Shown here piece by piece: positions 1 to 12,520 of a stretch of DNA of 64,000 bases. The translations under genes and the position numbers were made by a program. The stretch comes from Juglans regia (Eukaryota > Streptophyta > Magnoliopsida > Fagales > Juglandaceae): positions 28,367,150 to 28,431,149 of the forward strand of contig NC_049910.1 of assembly GCF_001411555.2 (NCBI RefSeq). The letters run 5' to 3'. The notes under the pieces were generated by a model, which worked only from the letters and a program-made list of their open reading frames with translations, had not been told where the DNA came from and searched no databases. The number at the start of each line of letters is the position of its first letter. Position 1 is the first letter of the stretch.

Positions 1-55
1 TTTTCACCAGAATATGTCAATCAATTAAATTTTCCCTCAACAATCTCCCCCTTTG
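1..55 (-). repeat. start of 3' LTR plus polypurine tract of a copia element
   Basis: Read on the minus strand, a purine tract AAAGGGGGAGAT (about 44-55) is followed by TGTTGAGGG (42 down to 34). This is the polypurine-tract/LTR-start arrangement of SIRE-type Ty1/copia elements. The LTR runs off the left edge of the window. It marks the downstream end of the minus-strand copia element that carries the reverse transcriptase at 3294-4935. The LTR body cannot be checked here. Confidence 0.55.
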
Positions 56-497
56 GCATTTCTATGACAAAACCTCTAACCTATACAAATGACCTAATCC
101 TAACACACCCCAATTAGGATTCCCATGATTCAGGTATAATCTTGAACACGTTGAGATATTTATGTAAACACTTAGCAAACGGTTAAAAGTACCAACAGAC
201 ATATGCAAGAAATAATCTCATATAGATAGAAAAAATGTCTGTAGCACAGTTTTCATAAAATATTTTTTATTAAGAAATTAGTCAGACATTGAGTTCAAAT
301 AAGACAAACAAAAATAGCACGAGCAGCATGTGATTCAAAAACAAAAGCTGCTCCCCCACAAAAACAATGTGTTACTAATAAAAGATGCCCCTACAGCATT
401 CTTGCTACTCCCCCTACATCTATGCCACTCTCCCTAAATATATACCACTCCCCCTTTTTGTCACGACATGCCAAGGGTCTCAAGTATCGACATCACT

Positions 498-1603
498 CTA
501 ACTGCCACCATCATTATCTTCATCGAGGCGCTCTTCTATATCGTTGAAGCGTTGAGTCACAAGCTGCTGCGGGCTCTCAACTTTAGTATCAACTATCAAG
601 GCTATCAAACCGAGCTTCAAGGCTATCAAGGTACTCAAGGACCTGTTGAAGGCTGGGCTCAGTCGAAGTTGGTGCCGATGTGGATGGTGCCGAGCTATGA
701 GGTTGTGAGCTGGATGGCTGAGAGCTTGAAGGCTGAGAAGAGGGTGCGGGAGGATGCTCAACATTCAAAGGGTGAGGTGTAATGTGAGCACAGCTAAGCT
801 GCATGGTCCGACGACCAATAGGAGCCTTAAGAGAGAATATAGACTCATGAGGAAGAAATGCAATTGACTGGGAGATGGCTAATCGAGTGATAAGATAGGC
901 AAAAGGCAAAAGGCAAACTAGTCCGTGTTTTAGGAGAATTAAAAGCCTCAAGCAAAACTCGGCAGAGATGACTCCCCAGATCCATGGAGACATCATTGAT
1001 CAGTGCATACAGAAAAGTGGCACGGTCAAGACCCACATCACCCTGATGACCAGTAGGATATAAATTTGTAAGGACAATCCTACTTAGAATGAAATATTCA
1101 GGTGGAAATCTCACAGTGAGAAGTGGTGACTTACCATCCCAACTAGAAGGCATACCATAAAGACATTGAGCAATGACAGCCGGACTGGAAGGAGAAGTCC
1201 GTGTATATGGATACACAAGATTTGACACACGTAGGGCATTTAGCAAGTTAGTTAACATCCCCGGAGTCACCCGAAAGACGATATTTCGGAGAATAACATC
1301 AAAAGAGCCATCATCAGAAATGACATAAATATTAGAGTAAAACTCCCAAACCATCTCCTCAGAAGGAGTGGGATGACCAGTGGTCAACACCTGCCACTGA
1401 CGAGACTAAAAAATGCGAGGAATAAAAGTCTCAGAAAGCTCACCAAGGGAGACTGCACGCTCAACAATAAGCGAACGGTGAGAGAAGTTTTGAGTGTAAA
1501 GCTCTCTTGCCCGAGGACTGTGGATATGTGCTTGAGCGGGGGCAGGAGGATTTTGGAGAGGACGAACCCGTCGAGACATGACTTTTGTTGTGGATAGAAT
1601 CAA
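498..1603 (-). pseudogene. broken 'putative plant transposon protein' ORF of the copia element
   Basis: The reading frame starts near 1603 and runs to 845, interrupted by one in-frame stop (about 1406-1408; the frame is kept on both sides). It then continues through two frame shifts to about 498. The central part contains VWEFYSNIY, VTPGMLTNLL and VGLDRATFLYALI; the shifted part has LPFAYLITRLA. A Pro/Ser/Gln-rich stretch follows (about 640-780) and then a short acidic, coiled-coil-like tail ending in EERLDEDNDGGS. This pattern matches proteins annotated with the putative plant transposon protein domain, which SIRE-like elements carry downstream of pol. Function is unknown. The ORF at 34752-35798 is a visible relative. 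Confidence 0.6.
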
Positions 1604-3293
1604 TGACCATTAGACAAGGCTAAAGGTATTTAAGACCCGATGTATGCATGTCCAAAATGCAAAATGCTCAATGTATGAACCAATGCATATGCCTAACGTA
1701 AAAACCGATGTATACTTTGCCAAAATTAGGTTTGTAAAAAAAATCAAACCATTTCAAAATGCACAATCAACATGCCCAACAACACATTTTAACAACCCAT
1801 TTCATTACCCAACAAACACAATGGCAATGTTGATTTTAAACCCAATGAAAGTCCCATGGCCCTCCTAAACACAAACCATCTTTAAACACAAATCAATTTC
1901 ATGGCAAACACCCTTCCAACTCTAGGATAGACTTGAAATGAACAAGGGAACAATACAATGCCAATGCATGATGAAAATGAGAAACCAAACATCATTATGG
2001 CATTTCACCGAGCACTTGGAGTGCATCCAAGCAAAAACCAAGTGAAAAACCCCTTGGGAGTTCCATGAACCTCCTAAATACAATGGTGAGAGAAACATTC
2101 TCTACACCCAATTAACAATCAACAACCAGCCCAAAACATTCTCATCATTTTGAAATCCAAGAACAAAATCCCCAAATGCAAGAATCCGAAATGAGAAATT
2201 AAAACAAACCCTAATGCTGAAATTAGAGAAATAAACACAAATGAGAGAAGCTTACCGTAATTAGGAAGGGATTTCTGGAGAGAAATCAAGTAAAATGTAC
2301 ACTGAGAGAAAAGAGCGAAGCATCGCATGAAGAGGAAGAAGAAACGGCGCAGAGAAGAGAAAAGGGTTGGGGAAAAGAAAAGAACGCGGGGCATTTTAAA
2401 ATTGTATTCACTCAAGCAGAGTTTAAGTTTCGCTCGAGCAGAAACCCAAAATTTTCACTTCCTGCTAAAAAAAACTTCAGTCTGATCCAACCATTAATGA
2501 AGGCAATTTTCAAATCAAAAGTACATATCAAATGTAGAAAAACATCATATCCTCATATAACACGCAGGTAATAAAAAAAAAGTACCACAAGTAATAAAGA
2601 CTCGGGTGTTAATACTGTCCTTGCTCAATCAAGAAATTCCAACCGAAAAGTGTGAGTGGGGTTGGGCTGTACAAGAAACCATAAGTGTTTGGTAAATTCT
2701 TCCAAGATGCAGAAAGTCAAACCTATTGCTGCTAGAACTTGGATGCTTCTGTTTGATTATCAGTATCAATCTCAAGATACTTGTTTCCCTTTTTTTTTTT
2801 TTTAATTTATAATATTTGCAACATCATCACTTTTTCTTTTCAATGATATACAACATCATTTTTTTTTTAATGATATACAATATCATCTCTTTTTCTTTTT
2901 CTTTGCACAAGAGAATAATAATGAGATTGTCTAGCCCGTGGTCAATTCTGTGTGTAGGTAGAGCTTCCTACACTTTTGATTGCCTCCCCAAAACTCACAG
3001 TGGTGAAACGTCGATTGACCAAGCAGGGAGTGAAGTGTGTGATGCTAGTCACAAATTGCAAAAGATACTCATGTTCCAAACCTTTGTATACCATAGATAT
3101 ATGATACAATTCTCAAAAGACAGATGCATCAAGATTTTTAGAATTGACAGCACCAACAACTGATAACACAACCAAGGAGTGCATGTAAAGGCAATAATAA
3201 CAAAAGTGAAATAAGAAAATGAACAACCACAAAACAACAAAAATAAATAGATGCATATAGAGCATGCAATGCATGTTATGCATGTTTCAACCC
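1604..3293 (-). other. non-coding spacer of the copia element
   Basis: This stretch lies between pol and the downstream ORF. It is A/T-rich with low-complexity runs such as the T tract near 2787-2803 and a repeated 'gatataca(a)catcat' motif around 2815-2895. Short open frames here show no recognisable domain and no good splice or start context. I treat it as element-internal untranslated DNA. Confidence 0.4.
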
Positions 3294-4935
3294 TTAGGTC
3301 AATGCACAAATACCAATAACCTTTCTAAGTAATTCAAACCGAAGCCCATCCAAGGGTTTTGTAAAAAGGTTGGCTAGTTGGTGTTCGGTGGGAATGTACT
3401 CAAGGGCCAAAACATGTGTTTCGACCAGCTCTCTAATAAGATGATATCTAATGTCAATATGCTTGGTCCTAAAGTGTTGAACAGGATTTTTTGAAATGTT
3501 TATGGCACTAGTATTGTCACAATAAATGCTCATCACACCTTGAGTAACGCCATAGTCACATAGCATTTGCTTCATCCACAACAATTGTGTGCAACAGCTG
3601 CCTACAACAATATATTCAGCCTCAACCATAGACAGTGATATGGAGTTTTGCTTCTTGCTCATTCAGGCAACAAGGTTTGTGCCGACATAGAAACACCTAC
3701 CATAAGTGCTTTTCCTATCATCGACATTACCTGCCCAATCAGCATCTAAATAGCCTGCAAGCTCAGTATTAGAGTCTCTAGAGTACCAGATCCCATAATT
3801 GACTGTCTCATTCACATAGCGAAGTATCCGTTTGACAGCTACCAAATGTGATTCCTTGGGATTGGCTTGAAATCTAGCACAAACCCCAACACTAAAAGCA
3901 ATGTCTGGTCTACTAGTAGTAAGATACAATAGACTTCCAATTATGCTCCTATACAAGGATTGCTTAACGTTCTTGCCTAACCCATCAGTGCTAAGCTTAA
4001 CACTCGTGCTCATGGGGGTTCTGGCATGGCTTTTCCCATCTAATCCAAATTTTTTGATTAATTCCTTTGCATATTTGGATTGAGATATAAACAACCCATT
4101 ATCTAACTGGTTCACCTGGAGTCCTAAGGAAAAGGTTAGTTCACCTACCATGCTCATTTCAAATTCATTTTTCATTTCTTCAGCATATTCAAGAGTCAGG
4201 GCGTCAATAGATGATCCAAATACAATGTCATCCACATAGATTTGAGCAACTGTTATGTCTTCTCCAACTTTTCTGATGAACAGTGTCCTGTCAACACTTC
4301 CTCTCAGAAAATTGTGATCTTCTAGATACGAAGTTAGCCTCTCATACCAAGCTCTAGGAGCTTGTTTCAAACCATATAAGGCTTTCTTCAACCTATAGAC
4401 ATGATTAGGATATTTTGGATCATTGAAGTCCTTTGGTTGTCCGACGTACACTTATTCTTGGAGGATCCCATTTAGAAAGACACTCTTGACATCCATTTGA
4501 TACAGCTTAAAACACATGTGGCATGCAATGCTTAACAATGATAGATTCAAGTCTGGCAACCGGAGCGAAGGTCTCGCCAAAGTCTATTCTTTCCATCTGG
4601 GCATACGCTTGAGCAACTAATCTTGCTTTATTTCTCACTATTGTACCATTTTCATCCGACTTATTCTTAAAGATCCACTTAGTGCCACCACATTGTGATT
4701 TTTTGGTCTTGGCACCAAATACCACACATTGTTCCTCACAAATTGATTTATTTCTTCATGCATAACATTCAACCAATCCTCATCATTTAAGGCTTCTTCA
4801 ACTCTTTTTGGTTCAATTTGTGAGATGTAGCTTGAGTGAGCCAATTAATTTATCACTTTTCTCCTCAGCCTCATCCCTTCATCTATGTTTCCTATGATGT
4901 TATCCTGAGGATGATTTAACTTTACTCTTGAAGAA
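3294..4935 (-). pseudogene. Ty1/copia pol: reverse transcriptase and RNase H, disrupted
   Basis: The 5' part (4844-4507) reads SSYISQIEPKRVEEALNDEDW, then [21 protein letters not shown] and [14 protein letters not shown], the N-terminal half of copia reverse transcriptase. After a frame break and a stop near 4450 the frame resumes with [18 protein letters not shown] and the catalytic-box relative [12 protein letters not shown]. RNase H follows with SLSMVEAEYI, IYCDNTSAI and KHIDIRYHLIRE, ending near 3294. Between the palm and RNase H parts a Trp codon of the usual 'NLVSWLSKKQ' region is a stop (about 3663). At least one nonsense codon and one or more frameshifts show that the product cannot be made. 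Upstream homology continues to about 4935 (a 'DNIIGNIDEG' linker). Confidence 0.9.
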
Positions 4936-5229
4936 GGCTCATCAATAAGATCTGACTGAGATACTGTCAAACCTTTTAAAGAAACTTTCTAACCAGCAAA
5001 TTGAAACTGCATATTCATATTCACAAAGTCCCAGAGAATAGGACTCAATGTAGATAACCAATGTATGCCAAGAACTACATCACATCCTCCCAAAGGAAGA
5101 GAAAAAACATCAACTATGAATGGTATACTTGAATCAGCAAAGGCACAACCATACATTTCCCAATACTATCAATGAGCTGACCATTAGCCACCTTAACACT
5201 AATAGCCTTGCCACTAATACCACCATAAC

Positions 5230-5673
5230 ATAATCAATGAGTTGACTAGGAGGGACCTGGTGATATAAAAAGTACTAACTCGCACGATAAATCCATGGTG
5301 ATGGATTACCACCAAGAAATCTAGGAAACTCTAGCTTAATTCCCCTGACAAAACCTCTGTCCACAAGTTCTCGGTGAGGTACTTCTCCCATGCCTCCCTC
5401 CATATCTTTGTTTCTGTGCAGCGTTTGTTGATCTTGACTATCTTGATGTATTTGACCAGGATCCTCAGAATTATGACAAGAGATCTTCGAGATTTGTTGT
5501 AAAACCTCCTGAAACTTTTTATCCCGTGCTTCCCTTTCCAATCTTGCAGCCTCTTGTTGCTTCAACAATTAACCAATCGCATCTTCAATTTGTTTTTGTT
5601 GTCAATCTTGTTGCTACCGTAAGTGCTTCATTGAGTCAACTATTTGAGCATACAAATGCATTCCTTCTTCCAT
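5230..5673 (-). pseudogene. gypsy Gag N-terminal fragment
   Basis: An ATG at 5673-5671 lies just after the primer-binding site. The frame reads MEEGMHLYAQIVDSMK, then passes three stop codons before a long open part with EAARLEREARDKKFQEVLQQ (charged, coiled-coil-like) and the conserved entry to the Gag core, KLEFPRFLGGNPSPWIYRA. The core itself is deleted. It is a decayed capsid gene and not a host gene. Confidence 0.6.
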
Positions 5674-5686
5674 GGCTGATACCAAC

Positions 5687-5990
5687 TGTAATGGACCCAA
5701 ACTGACTCGTTCAAGAGTGTCACTCTTCAAAAGTATGTAAGGAAGAGAGAATGATAGTCAAGAGAGAAGAGAGAATTATGTAGATGAATGAACTTTGGTT
5801 GAGAAGTTTTCCGTACAACCTTCTTTGTTTATATTGAATGTTCTTATCAAAATGACAGTGTTTAAAAATGTCTACTACACTTCAATAAGTAAGAAAACAA
5901 CCCAGTTACAATTAATAAGAAGAAAAGGTATTAAACAACAACGTTTTATTAAAGAAACAATCAACTAATTTTATATAATACGACATTGTT
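5687..5990 (-). repeat. LTR of the small gypsy remnant
   Basis: It starts on the + strand with TGTAATGGACCC directly beside the primer-binding site. On the minus strand a TATA-like CAATATAAACAAAG occurs near 5825-5840, fitting an LTR promoter. The far boundary is a guess because no matching second LTR is present in the window. Confidence 0.4.
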
Positions 5991-6781
5991 CCAATTCTGT
6001 TCTTCGAAGATAACTGCCATCAACCACCTTCCTTTTTTGCCTTCAAGCACATAAAACCCCCTCCATCAACCAGCACACAAAACCACCTCCATTAACCAGC
6101 ACCTTGCCCACTGCCATCTCCCCTTTCACAATCTGCAACCCTTCCACTCCAGCACCTTCTCAACCCATAACAAACCATCTGAGAGCTTACGAGCACCAGG
6201 AAAATGTCAATTTCGGGCTCAATCAACAATTGAGGAAGAACAATATAGAGATGAGTGTAGGTATTTCTATTCATTGTCAAAAATCACCTAGCCAATATTA
6301 CTATTAGGTTGGAATAAATACTAATTCATTAACCATATGCATACTTACAATTGTATAAATCCCTTTGCCTTTTGTTTGGTGTTCCTAGATGTGGCTATTC
6401 TTCAAGTTCTAGGGAAATTTCTTTTTTTTTTTTTTTGCCCAAAAATTTCACTAGCCATAGGAAATGGACATTACAAACGTTAGTCAACCCAAATCTATGA
6501 GAAGTTACATATGTTAGTGACTCCTACCATAAACAAACATGATCCACATTCCAAGTATATTTTAGTAATCTATGTACTTGTATCATTGCCCCTTACCGAT
6601 TTCATTTTGAGAACCTTGCAATTCACGGACCGCTTCATCAGTTATTTCATTTCCTTTATAAGATTTCCTAGTAGAGACCATGAATCTTCTGCAAGGATGT
6701 ATCTGTTACAATTAATAATGAATCACTCCCCATTATTATATCATAAATCTCATATGCAGACATAAAAATTGACCTCTAAAC
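5991..6781. other. unassigned AT-rich spacer
   Basis: No domain, tRNA or clear repeat end is visible. It contains a T-run at 6421-6437 and a few short open frames that look random. It separates the small gypsy remnant from the LTR fragment starting at 6782. Confidence 0.3.
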
Positions 6782-9500
6782 TGTAACACCCGGGCCACCG
6801 AAGCCCACTTTACAAAATCCTTAGGTTTATAGTTATGGAAATCCCATTTGGGATTGAGAGTAAAATTTTGTGTAAGAGAGTTCGGACCTAAGATATTTTA
6901 GATAGAATATAAATTTTTCAATAGGTTTGATAATTACATTTAAAATCTGTTAATGGAACAAGTGGATCTTCACTCGTAAAATTTATAAGACAAGTACATT
7001 TTTTTTTAAGGATGAGTCGAGGTCCAAAATCCATTTCTTTTATGATTTTGTTATTATCCAAAATGTGGACCCAAATATTTAAAATGGGCTCTACCTGATC
7101 ACCACAGGGCCCACGCCCGTTTGCTGTAAACGGAGAGACGCAATGAGTAGTTGTTAAAAAAAAAAGAAAAAAGAAAAAAATGAAAACGGTGTATAGTTCT
7201 ATCCGCTAGTCTCATGCACGTCTTTCCTCCCTAGGGTTTTTCCCTTCACCTTATATACATAGGTAAACTTTATCAACCAAGCGTTAGTGTTGCCGCAAAC
7301 CTCCATTCAAGCCTCCTTTTCCACGCCGCTGCTCCGTGGACAACCAAAACCAGCACTGCTTCACGGACACCGACCACCATCTCTCAAGCATCGCGTGCTT
7401 TGTTCCCCTCATCCTAGTGTCAGCCACGGGACCACTGTGGAAAAGCCATCCGGCCCCAGCCACAGCCCGAAACAGAGCCTGAATCAGACCACCTAGTTGC
7501 ATAGTAGCCCTCTCTCCACCGTAAATGAGTAACACCAAAGCCCAAGCCCCATACTTTGTTTTATCCATCCAAAAACAGAGCATGGGGCTTGGGCTAGTCC
7601 TCCACTGAACTTCCTTCCTTCGACCTCTCACTCTCGACTGGTCAACTGGTCACCTCTATTCATCGTCGACCACCACAGGGAAGGGCCCTGTTAGCCATAG
7701 ACTACCGGTCATCACCCCTCTTGTTCTCTCTCTCTCTCTCTCTCTCTCTCGATAAAATTTTTCTTCCTCCTGATGTCAATCCTCTCTCTTTCGATTTCTC
7801 CGTGGTGAAACCAGCAATGTTTTTTAGAGTGGGACAAATTTTCTAGTGTGTGACAGAGATAAAAAATCATAAAATCATAACTATATATATAATTAGATCT
7901 AGATAATTTGCAATATAGAAGTAGAAATAAAATTCTAAAAATACAATGTCTTAATATATGTTTCAGATTTTTTGTGATAGTTTTTCATGAAATAATATTC
8001 ATCCATTATTATTTTTGTAATGAAATATTTAGAATTTATTTGCTTCATAGAAACTATCAAGTGATTTTTTAGAATGTCATCTTTCATTCTAGTAGGTAAA
8101 CTAGTTTATTAAGTTTCATGTAAACTCTCGATATTTTCGTGTCACATTAATCGTATGATACTATAATGGAAACCTTAAATAAGTATTTTCTTGCTCAATG
8201 AAGTCTAGAGGACAATACCTCCCAACTATTTTCCATATAGATCACCAACCTTAATTGATGTTTCTTGTATTTTCACTTAGACTCCCTATTAAGAAGCCTA
8301 ATATTGTATAACAAAAGACTTTTGGATCCATATTAATAAGTTTATTATTTCTCGTAAACTTAGTTTTGATTTAATTTTTGTGAGACCACACCATTGAATA
8401 TAAATAATATATAGATATTATACAAAATTCTAGAACTATAGGAAAAAAATTGGAGTGACATTTCTAAGTTTATTGGAATTTTATAAAATTTTGCACAACA
8501 TATGGGAATTATAATTTTTTTTGGGAGGCCATTTTCTATATTGATAAAATTATGATTAAAAACTAGGGTATATTTTGATTTTTCTTTTTTTTTTTGGCCG
8601 GGGATGAGATAAACGTAGGTCGACCACTACAGGATTTTTTTTCCTCCGTCTTTCTCCGAAAATGGGTATATGTCTTTGTAAAATAGCTTCTAGGCTTTAA
8701 GCCTGGATGGACATGATCTCCCTAATATTTACAAAGATTGCCATCAAGCCCTTTTGTGATGTGATTTTTCGTAAAGCACTGAAGAATTCTTTTAAATGAT
8801 TTTATGCTATTGCCTTAATAGCTAAGTCTTGGCAGAGTACTTATTTGACTTGGGCTGGGCTTGACTTTTAAAATTGGACATGTATTTTAAGTTGGGCTTG
8901 ATGTTAAATAGACTTGTGATTTGAGTTGGAGTTATGTTAAGTCAATATTAAGTGGAGATGTATTTTACATGGGCTTAGTTTTAATTGACTAAAAATATGT
9001 TAGCCATACACTTTATTTTATAGAAATAATTTAGAGTTTAATGTATTAGTCAGAGAAGTTAAGTGGATATCGATGAATTTGGGAAGTTGTGATATTTTAG
9101 GGTTACAAGAATTTAGTTTCCTAGGAAAAATAGGTTAGTTTAGTATTTCAAGCTTAAATATCAGAGTACGTGTTTAATTTGAGATTTAAGTATGTTATGT
9201 GTCTATTTTATAGGTGATGATTGATAGTCGTTTTACACTACTGGAAAAAAATTCAAAGAAAATAAAAAGTTTATGTAAGCGGGGTTCCTATGTTAGATTT
9301 TGCATAAAACGATTAGAATGAGGTTGATTTTATGAAAAAATATGCATGTTTTGTTATAAAAAGAAAACATGAAAACAACCTTGGTCATTTATCTACATTA
9401 TTCACGAAATCTATATAAGAAGAGAAAAATATTTTTCTATCATGATTGGTGTAAACATAATCTTTTTTTTTGCAATTTTCTAAATTGTGCAAAAAGAACG
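6782..9500 (+). repeat. gypsy-type LTR fragment (family 2b), sense orientation
   Basis: It begins TGTAACACCCGGGCC, like the LTR at 39303 (TGTAACACCCGGATCC), and shares with it a C-rich transcribed-looking part (7270-7640) and the block around 9200-9400 containing TAAGCGGGGTTCCTATG. The same block is at 40880-40900 in the other copy. Similarity to the other copy fades near 9500, so the 3' end and primer site are missing. Open frames within 7284-7631 are incidental to this GC-rich segment. Confidence 0.6.
7725..7750. repeat. (TC)n microsatellite
   Basis: About 13 uninterrupted TC dinucleotides inside the family 2b LTR, at the same relative place as the (CT)n tract at 40002-40043 in the related LTR. 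This suggests the tract belongs to the LTR consensus. Confidence 0.9.
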
Positions 9501-12020
9501 AATATGAAAATTTGTGCATAATTATATGACGATGATCTATATAACAGTCCGCTAGAAATTCATTGGTGGAATTTTTATTGACTTTAGGAATCTTGTGAAA
9601 ACCCCTTAAGTTTTTACAAATCGACCAATCGCTCAGATTTTAGTCTGTCATCATAATCAGTGTTATCACTCACTATGATGCTAGATTTATGAGTTTAATT
9701 ATTTGAGGTAGTTAGAAGTGTTGGAATGCGTTATGGTCTATGCCATTAGACTCAGTTAATTATTTAGGATTTTATGGAGCACTAGCCTATTTTCATAATT
9801 CCTGACGAAACGTCTGTTGGAAATAGTGAAATTATTTTTAGGAGCACTTCCGGGTTGAATTTCGGTAAATGATTTTCACTATAGGTTAATATGAATATTT
9901 AGAATTTTTCAGAACTAAGTTTATTTTTTTTAGTGAATAGTAATCTCGATAAGCACACCCAGTGCAGTGTTTTCAAAATCATAGTGTGCAATGTCCAAAT
10001 TAAGTTAGAGAAGTTTTATTTGGACACTTGGCAAGATCTTAGCCACACATAGTGAATAATATTAGAGACTTGGAACAAAGACGAACCATTAGATGGATTT
10101 GTGAAGGAACTCAAGGTGTGAGATCATGCCACCTAAACAAAATTTTGTTTCATCTGATCAACCAAATTATGCCAGGCCAAAGAAGGTTTCAATCCTAGCG
10201 AAACCCTAAATGGTTGGAATCCAATTGAAACCCCAAAAGCTTGGTTGAAACCAAAATTGTAAACGATTTCCCCAAACCCTAAAGTTGGCCTCCAAACACT
10301 TTTTAATCCGATTTCTAGCATTGTGTTTAATCACTTCCACATGCTATTAATTAATCAAATCTTTGTTATAACATCATTATCCAATCTTTTAAACCTTGAA
10401 AATTTGGGCCAAGAAAAATTGGTTTTGAGCTCGATAGCATCTCAAACCCTAACCAAACCCTTTTAAACTCCAAATTGAATCCCACTTGGTTGGGGCCCAT
10501 CAAGACCCAAGAAATTGGCCACCTTGGCAAAGCTTCTTGAAGAAGTTTCCTCCCCCACATGGCAGACAATCCACTGCCATTGGCTACAACCCATTAGTGC
10601 CTTAATGTGAAGAGAAGTCCACTCCATCAACCTCCATCTCTCATAGCTGCTGCTGGCAGTCCATGCCTCTCACTATTCTCCACTTTATGTCACATAGCCA
10701 CCTCCAATCAAGGGTCATTCAAGCCCATAACTTCCCCCTCCAGAAGTCTAAAGCCGTGCAAGACACACTTCTCTCCATTTTATCACTTCTTTCCCCCGTT
10801 CTTAGAGAGAAAACCCAAAAGAGCTCTCACGGGCAGATTTCTGGGTCTTTTTACGTGGCCATTTTCGACCGATTTTAGGTGTTTTTGCATGATCATTCCT
10901 TCACATAAGTTGTTCTTCCTTGAGTTTAGTTTCCGTGGATATCTAATTGGTCTCATTCTATGCTCAATTGTTTAGTCAAAAGTATTTTTAACTATGAAAG
11001 GTCATTCTAGGCGTGAAACTAGAGAGTATGATATGTTTTGGAATTTTTGACCAAGGCAATGGACATATCTTGGTCCGAAAATTTTATGGAGTGTTTTTAG
11101 CATGTGTTTATGAATGTTCATTGAGGTTTTGTCACATGAATAAAACTTTTGATGGTAGATTTCCTTAGATTTAGAAACTTGAAAACTGGAAGTGAAAAAA
11201 CAGTTTTTGTTTTGTGAAAGTTTGAAGATTTCGTGGTTTAATCTTATTCCAAAGGCTTTGATATTTTTATATGATGATCCTAAGCCTCTTATATACATGA
11301 TAGGATGTTATTTTGAAGATATTTAGTATTATTTTTAAAGATATGATTTTTCTATGCAAGAGGATTTCAGTTAGGCCTAAGATTTGATTTTTTGAGTTAG
11401 ATCCATCTTTTATTGAATTTTAGCCATGTGATTTTAAGTTTAATGGTTGGTTCTTCTTTAGAACACATTTTTAAACTATGTGATGTTTTATTTTGAAGAT
11501 AACATGTCTTTAAGCCATGGATCAAGAGATTGATCAAAGTTAGTTTAGAGAAAGTTTTTGTTTTGGACTAAGTTTAAAACCAAGAACTCCAAGTGTTGTT
11601 TTGTGATTTTTGGTGACTTTGTTTGATGATTTAAAGCATGGTTGATGTTCGGATAATATTTGAATATGTTAGAAGTAAGATTTGATTTTTTTAGAATTTT
11701 TAAAGATTTTTTATTTAGGTCAAAACTTGTGATTGAAGAGATTTTTGTTTGTTCTATTGTCTTGGTTTACGAGGATGTTTTGAGACTTTTTGGATAGTGA
11801 GTTGAGATGAAACTTGAAAGTTTAATAAAATATTGTTAGAATATTATTTTTGTTTTGGTATTTGAAAAAGATGAATTGTTTATTATATTTTCTTTGAAAA
11901 TTTTGGAAATATGTAATGATTAGATGATATGAAATGATTTTGGTATCCAAATCACCTTTTGTCATGTCTTATATTTATTATATTGGGATATTTGATTTGA
12001 AACATTAAGTTTTATGTTTT
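9501..12020. other. unassigned repeat-like DNA between LTR fragments
   Basis: This stretch interrupts the LTR similarity seen on its left. 10100-10900 is rich in 'aaccctaa' and 'gaaacccc' phrases and resembles retroelement LTR sequence. 10980-11790 is T-rich with repeated 'gattttgt' and 'tttgaagat' phrases. No conserved protein domain is seen. Part of it may be the interior of the CACTA remnant ending at 12405. Confidence 0.3.
11800..11940. repeat. MITE-like AT-rich repeat, copy 1
   Basis: The segment contains the ordered phrases AATATTGTTAGAATATTA, TTTGAAAAAGATGAATTG, TTATTATATTTTCTTTGA and TAATGATTAGATGATATGA. The same phrases in the same order recur, with changes, at 63462-63641. It resembles a short repeat I recall as abundant in walnut-family genomes. 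The ends are not sharply defined. Confidence 0.5.
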
Positions 12021-12044
12021 GTAGAGAATTTGGGGAAAATGTAA

Positions 12045-12405
12045 CGCACGGTTTTTAAATTTTGTTAGGTTTTCCGGCAATTTTCATTCTCCGCTAATAA
12101 GCTTTAATTGCCGCATATGTTTTTAGGGCGACAATGATCTTCGCAAATATCATCAATTGCAGCAATTTTTCTAATTGACGAAACTTTAACACCCTTACAG
12201 CTAAAAATTATTTGTTGAAGCGACAAAAATTGTCGCTAAAGATGGAAAAGTTGTTGCAAAAAGTGAAGTCTAAATTCTCTTCCTCCATTTCCCAACTTCG
12301 GAGATTGTGCGGCAATTTGAAAATAACCAAAAATAAAATATATTTGCAGCAATTCCTTTTCCGTCGATTTTAAAATCGCTGCACAAAACCTGATTTCTTG
12401 TAGTG
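12045..12405. mobile_element. right-end fragment of a CACTA transposon
   Basis: It ends in TTTCTTGTAGTG (12394-12405), the reverse complement of CACTACAAGAAA. It is preceded by repeated motifs of the type GCGACAA, CGGCAAT and GCTGCAA that match the subterminal motifs of the element at 50819-57598. No left terminus with a matching 3-bp duplication was found, so this is a deleted relative. Confidence 0.6.
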
Positions 12406-12520
12406 TACATACAATTTTTACTTACACTTTTATTTACAATACTCATTTTGTCAGTTTTGTTTTTAATTTCAAATTTTGAGTTTCAAATTTCATAATTTCC
12501 AGCATATCAACAATAACCAA

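Larger units (their letters stand above)
1..4960 (-). mobile_element. decayed SIRE-like Ty1/copia retrotransposon, 5' truncated
   Basis: On the minus strand the order is pol (reverse transcriptase, RNase H) at 4935-3294, a long spacer, an additional ORF at 1603-498, a G-rich polypurine tract and an LTR edge at 1-42. An extra ORF between pol and the 3' LTR together with the AAAGGGGGAG tract is characteristic of the SIRE/Maximus lineage. Gag, protease and most of integrase are missing: at about 4960 the sequence switches abruptly to gypsy protease sequence. Several stops and frameshifts make it non-autonomous. Confidence 0.75.
4960..5990 (-). mobile_element. small Ty3/gypsy remnant: LTR, primer site, gag, part of protease
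   Basis: On the minus strand an LTR ending in ...CCATTACA (its + strand boundary is TGTAATGG at 5687) is followed by a primer-binding site TGGTATCAG (about 5677-5685). A Gag N-terminus (5673-5275) comes next, and then, after a deletion, a piece reading LGG-DVV and ILWDFVNMNMQFQF (about 5070-4965), typical of the retropepsin/linker region of gypsy polyproteins. The fusion point to the copia pol is near 4960. The LTR's other end is not clear; I place it near 5990. Confidence 0.6.

Noticed and set aside
9236..12405. A CACTA-like start (CACTACTGGAAAA at 9236) pairing with the CACTA end at 12405.
   Set aside because: The 3-bp flanks differ (TTA against TAC), the inner terminal bases do not match (CTGG against CAAG), and the related LTR at 40820 continues colinearly through this point. 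The CACTA string is therefore chance within an LTR.
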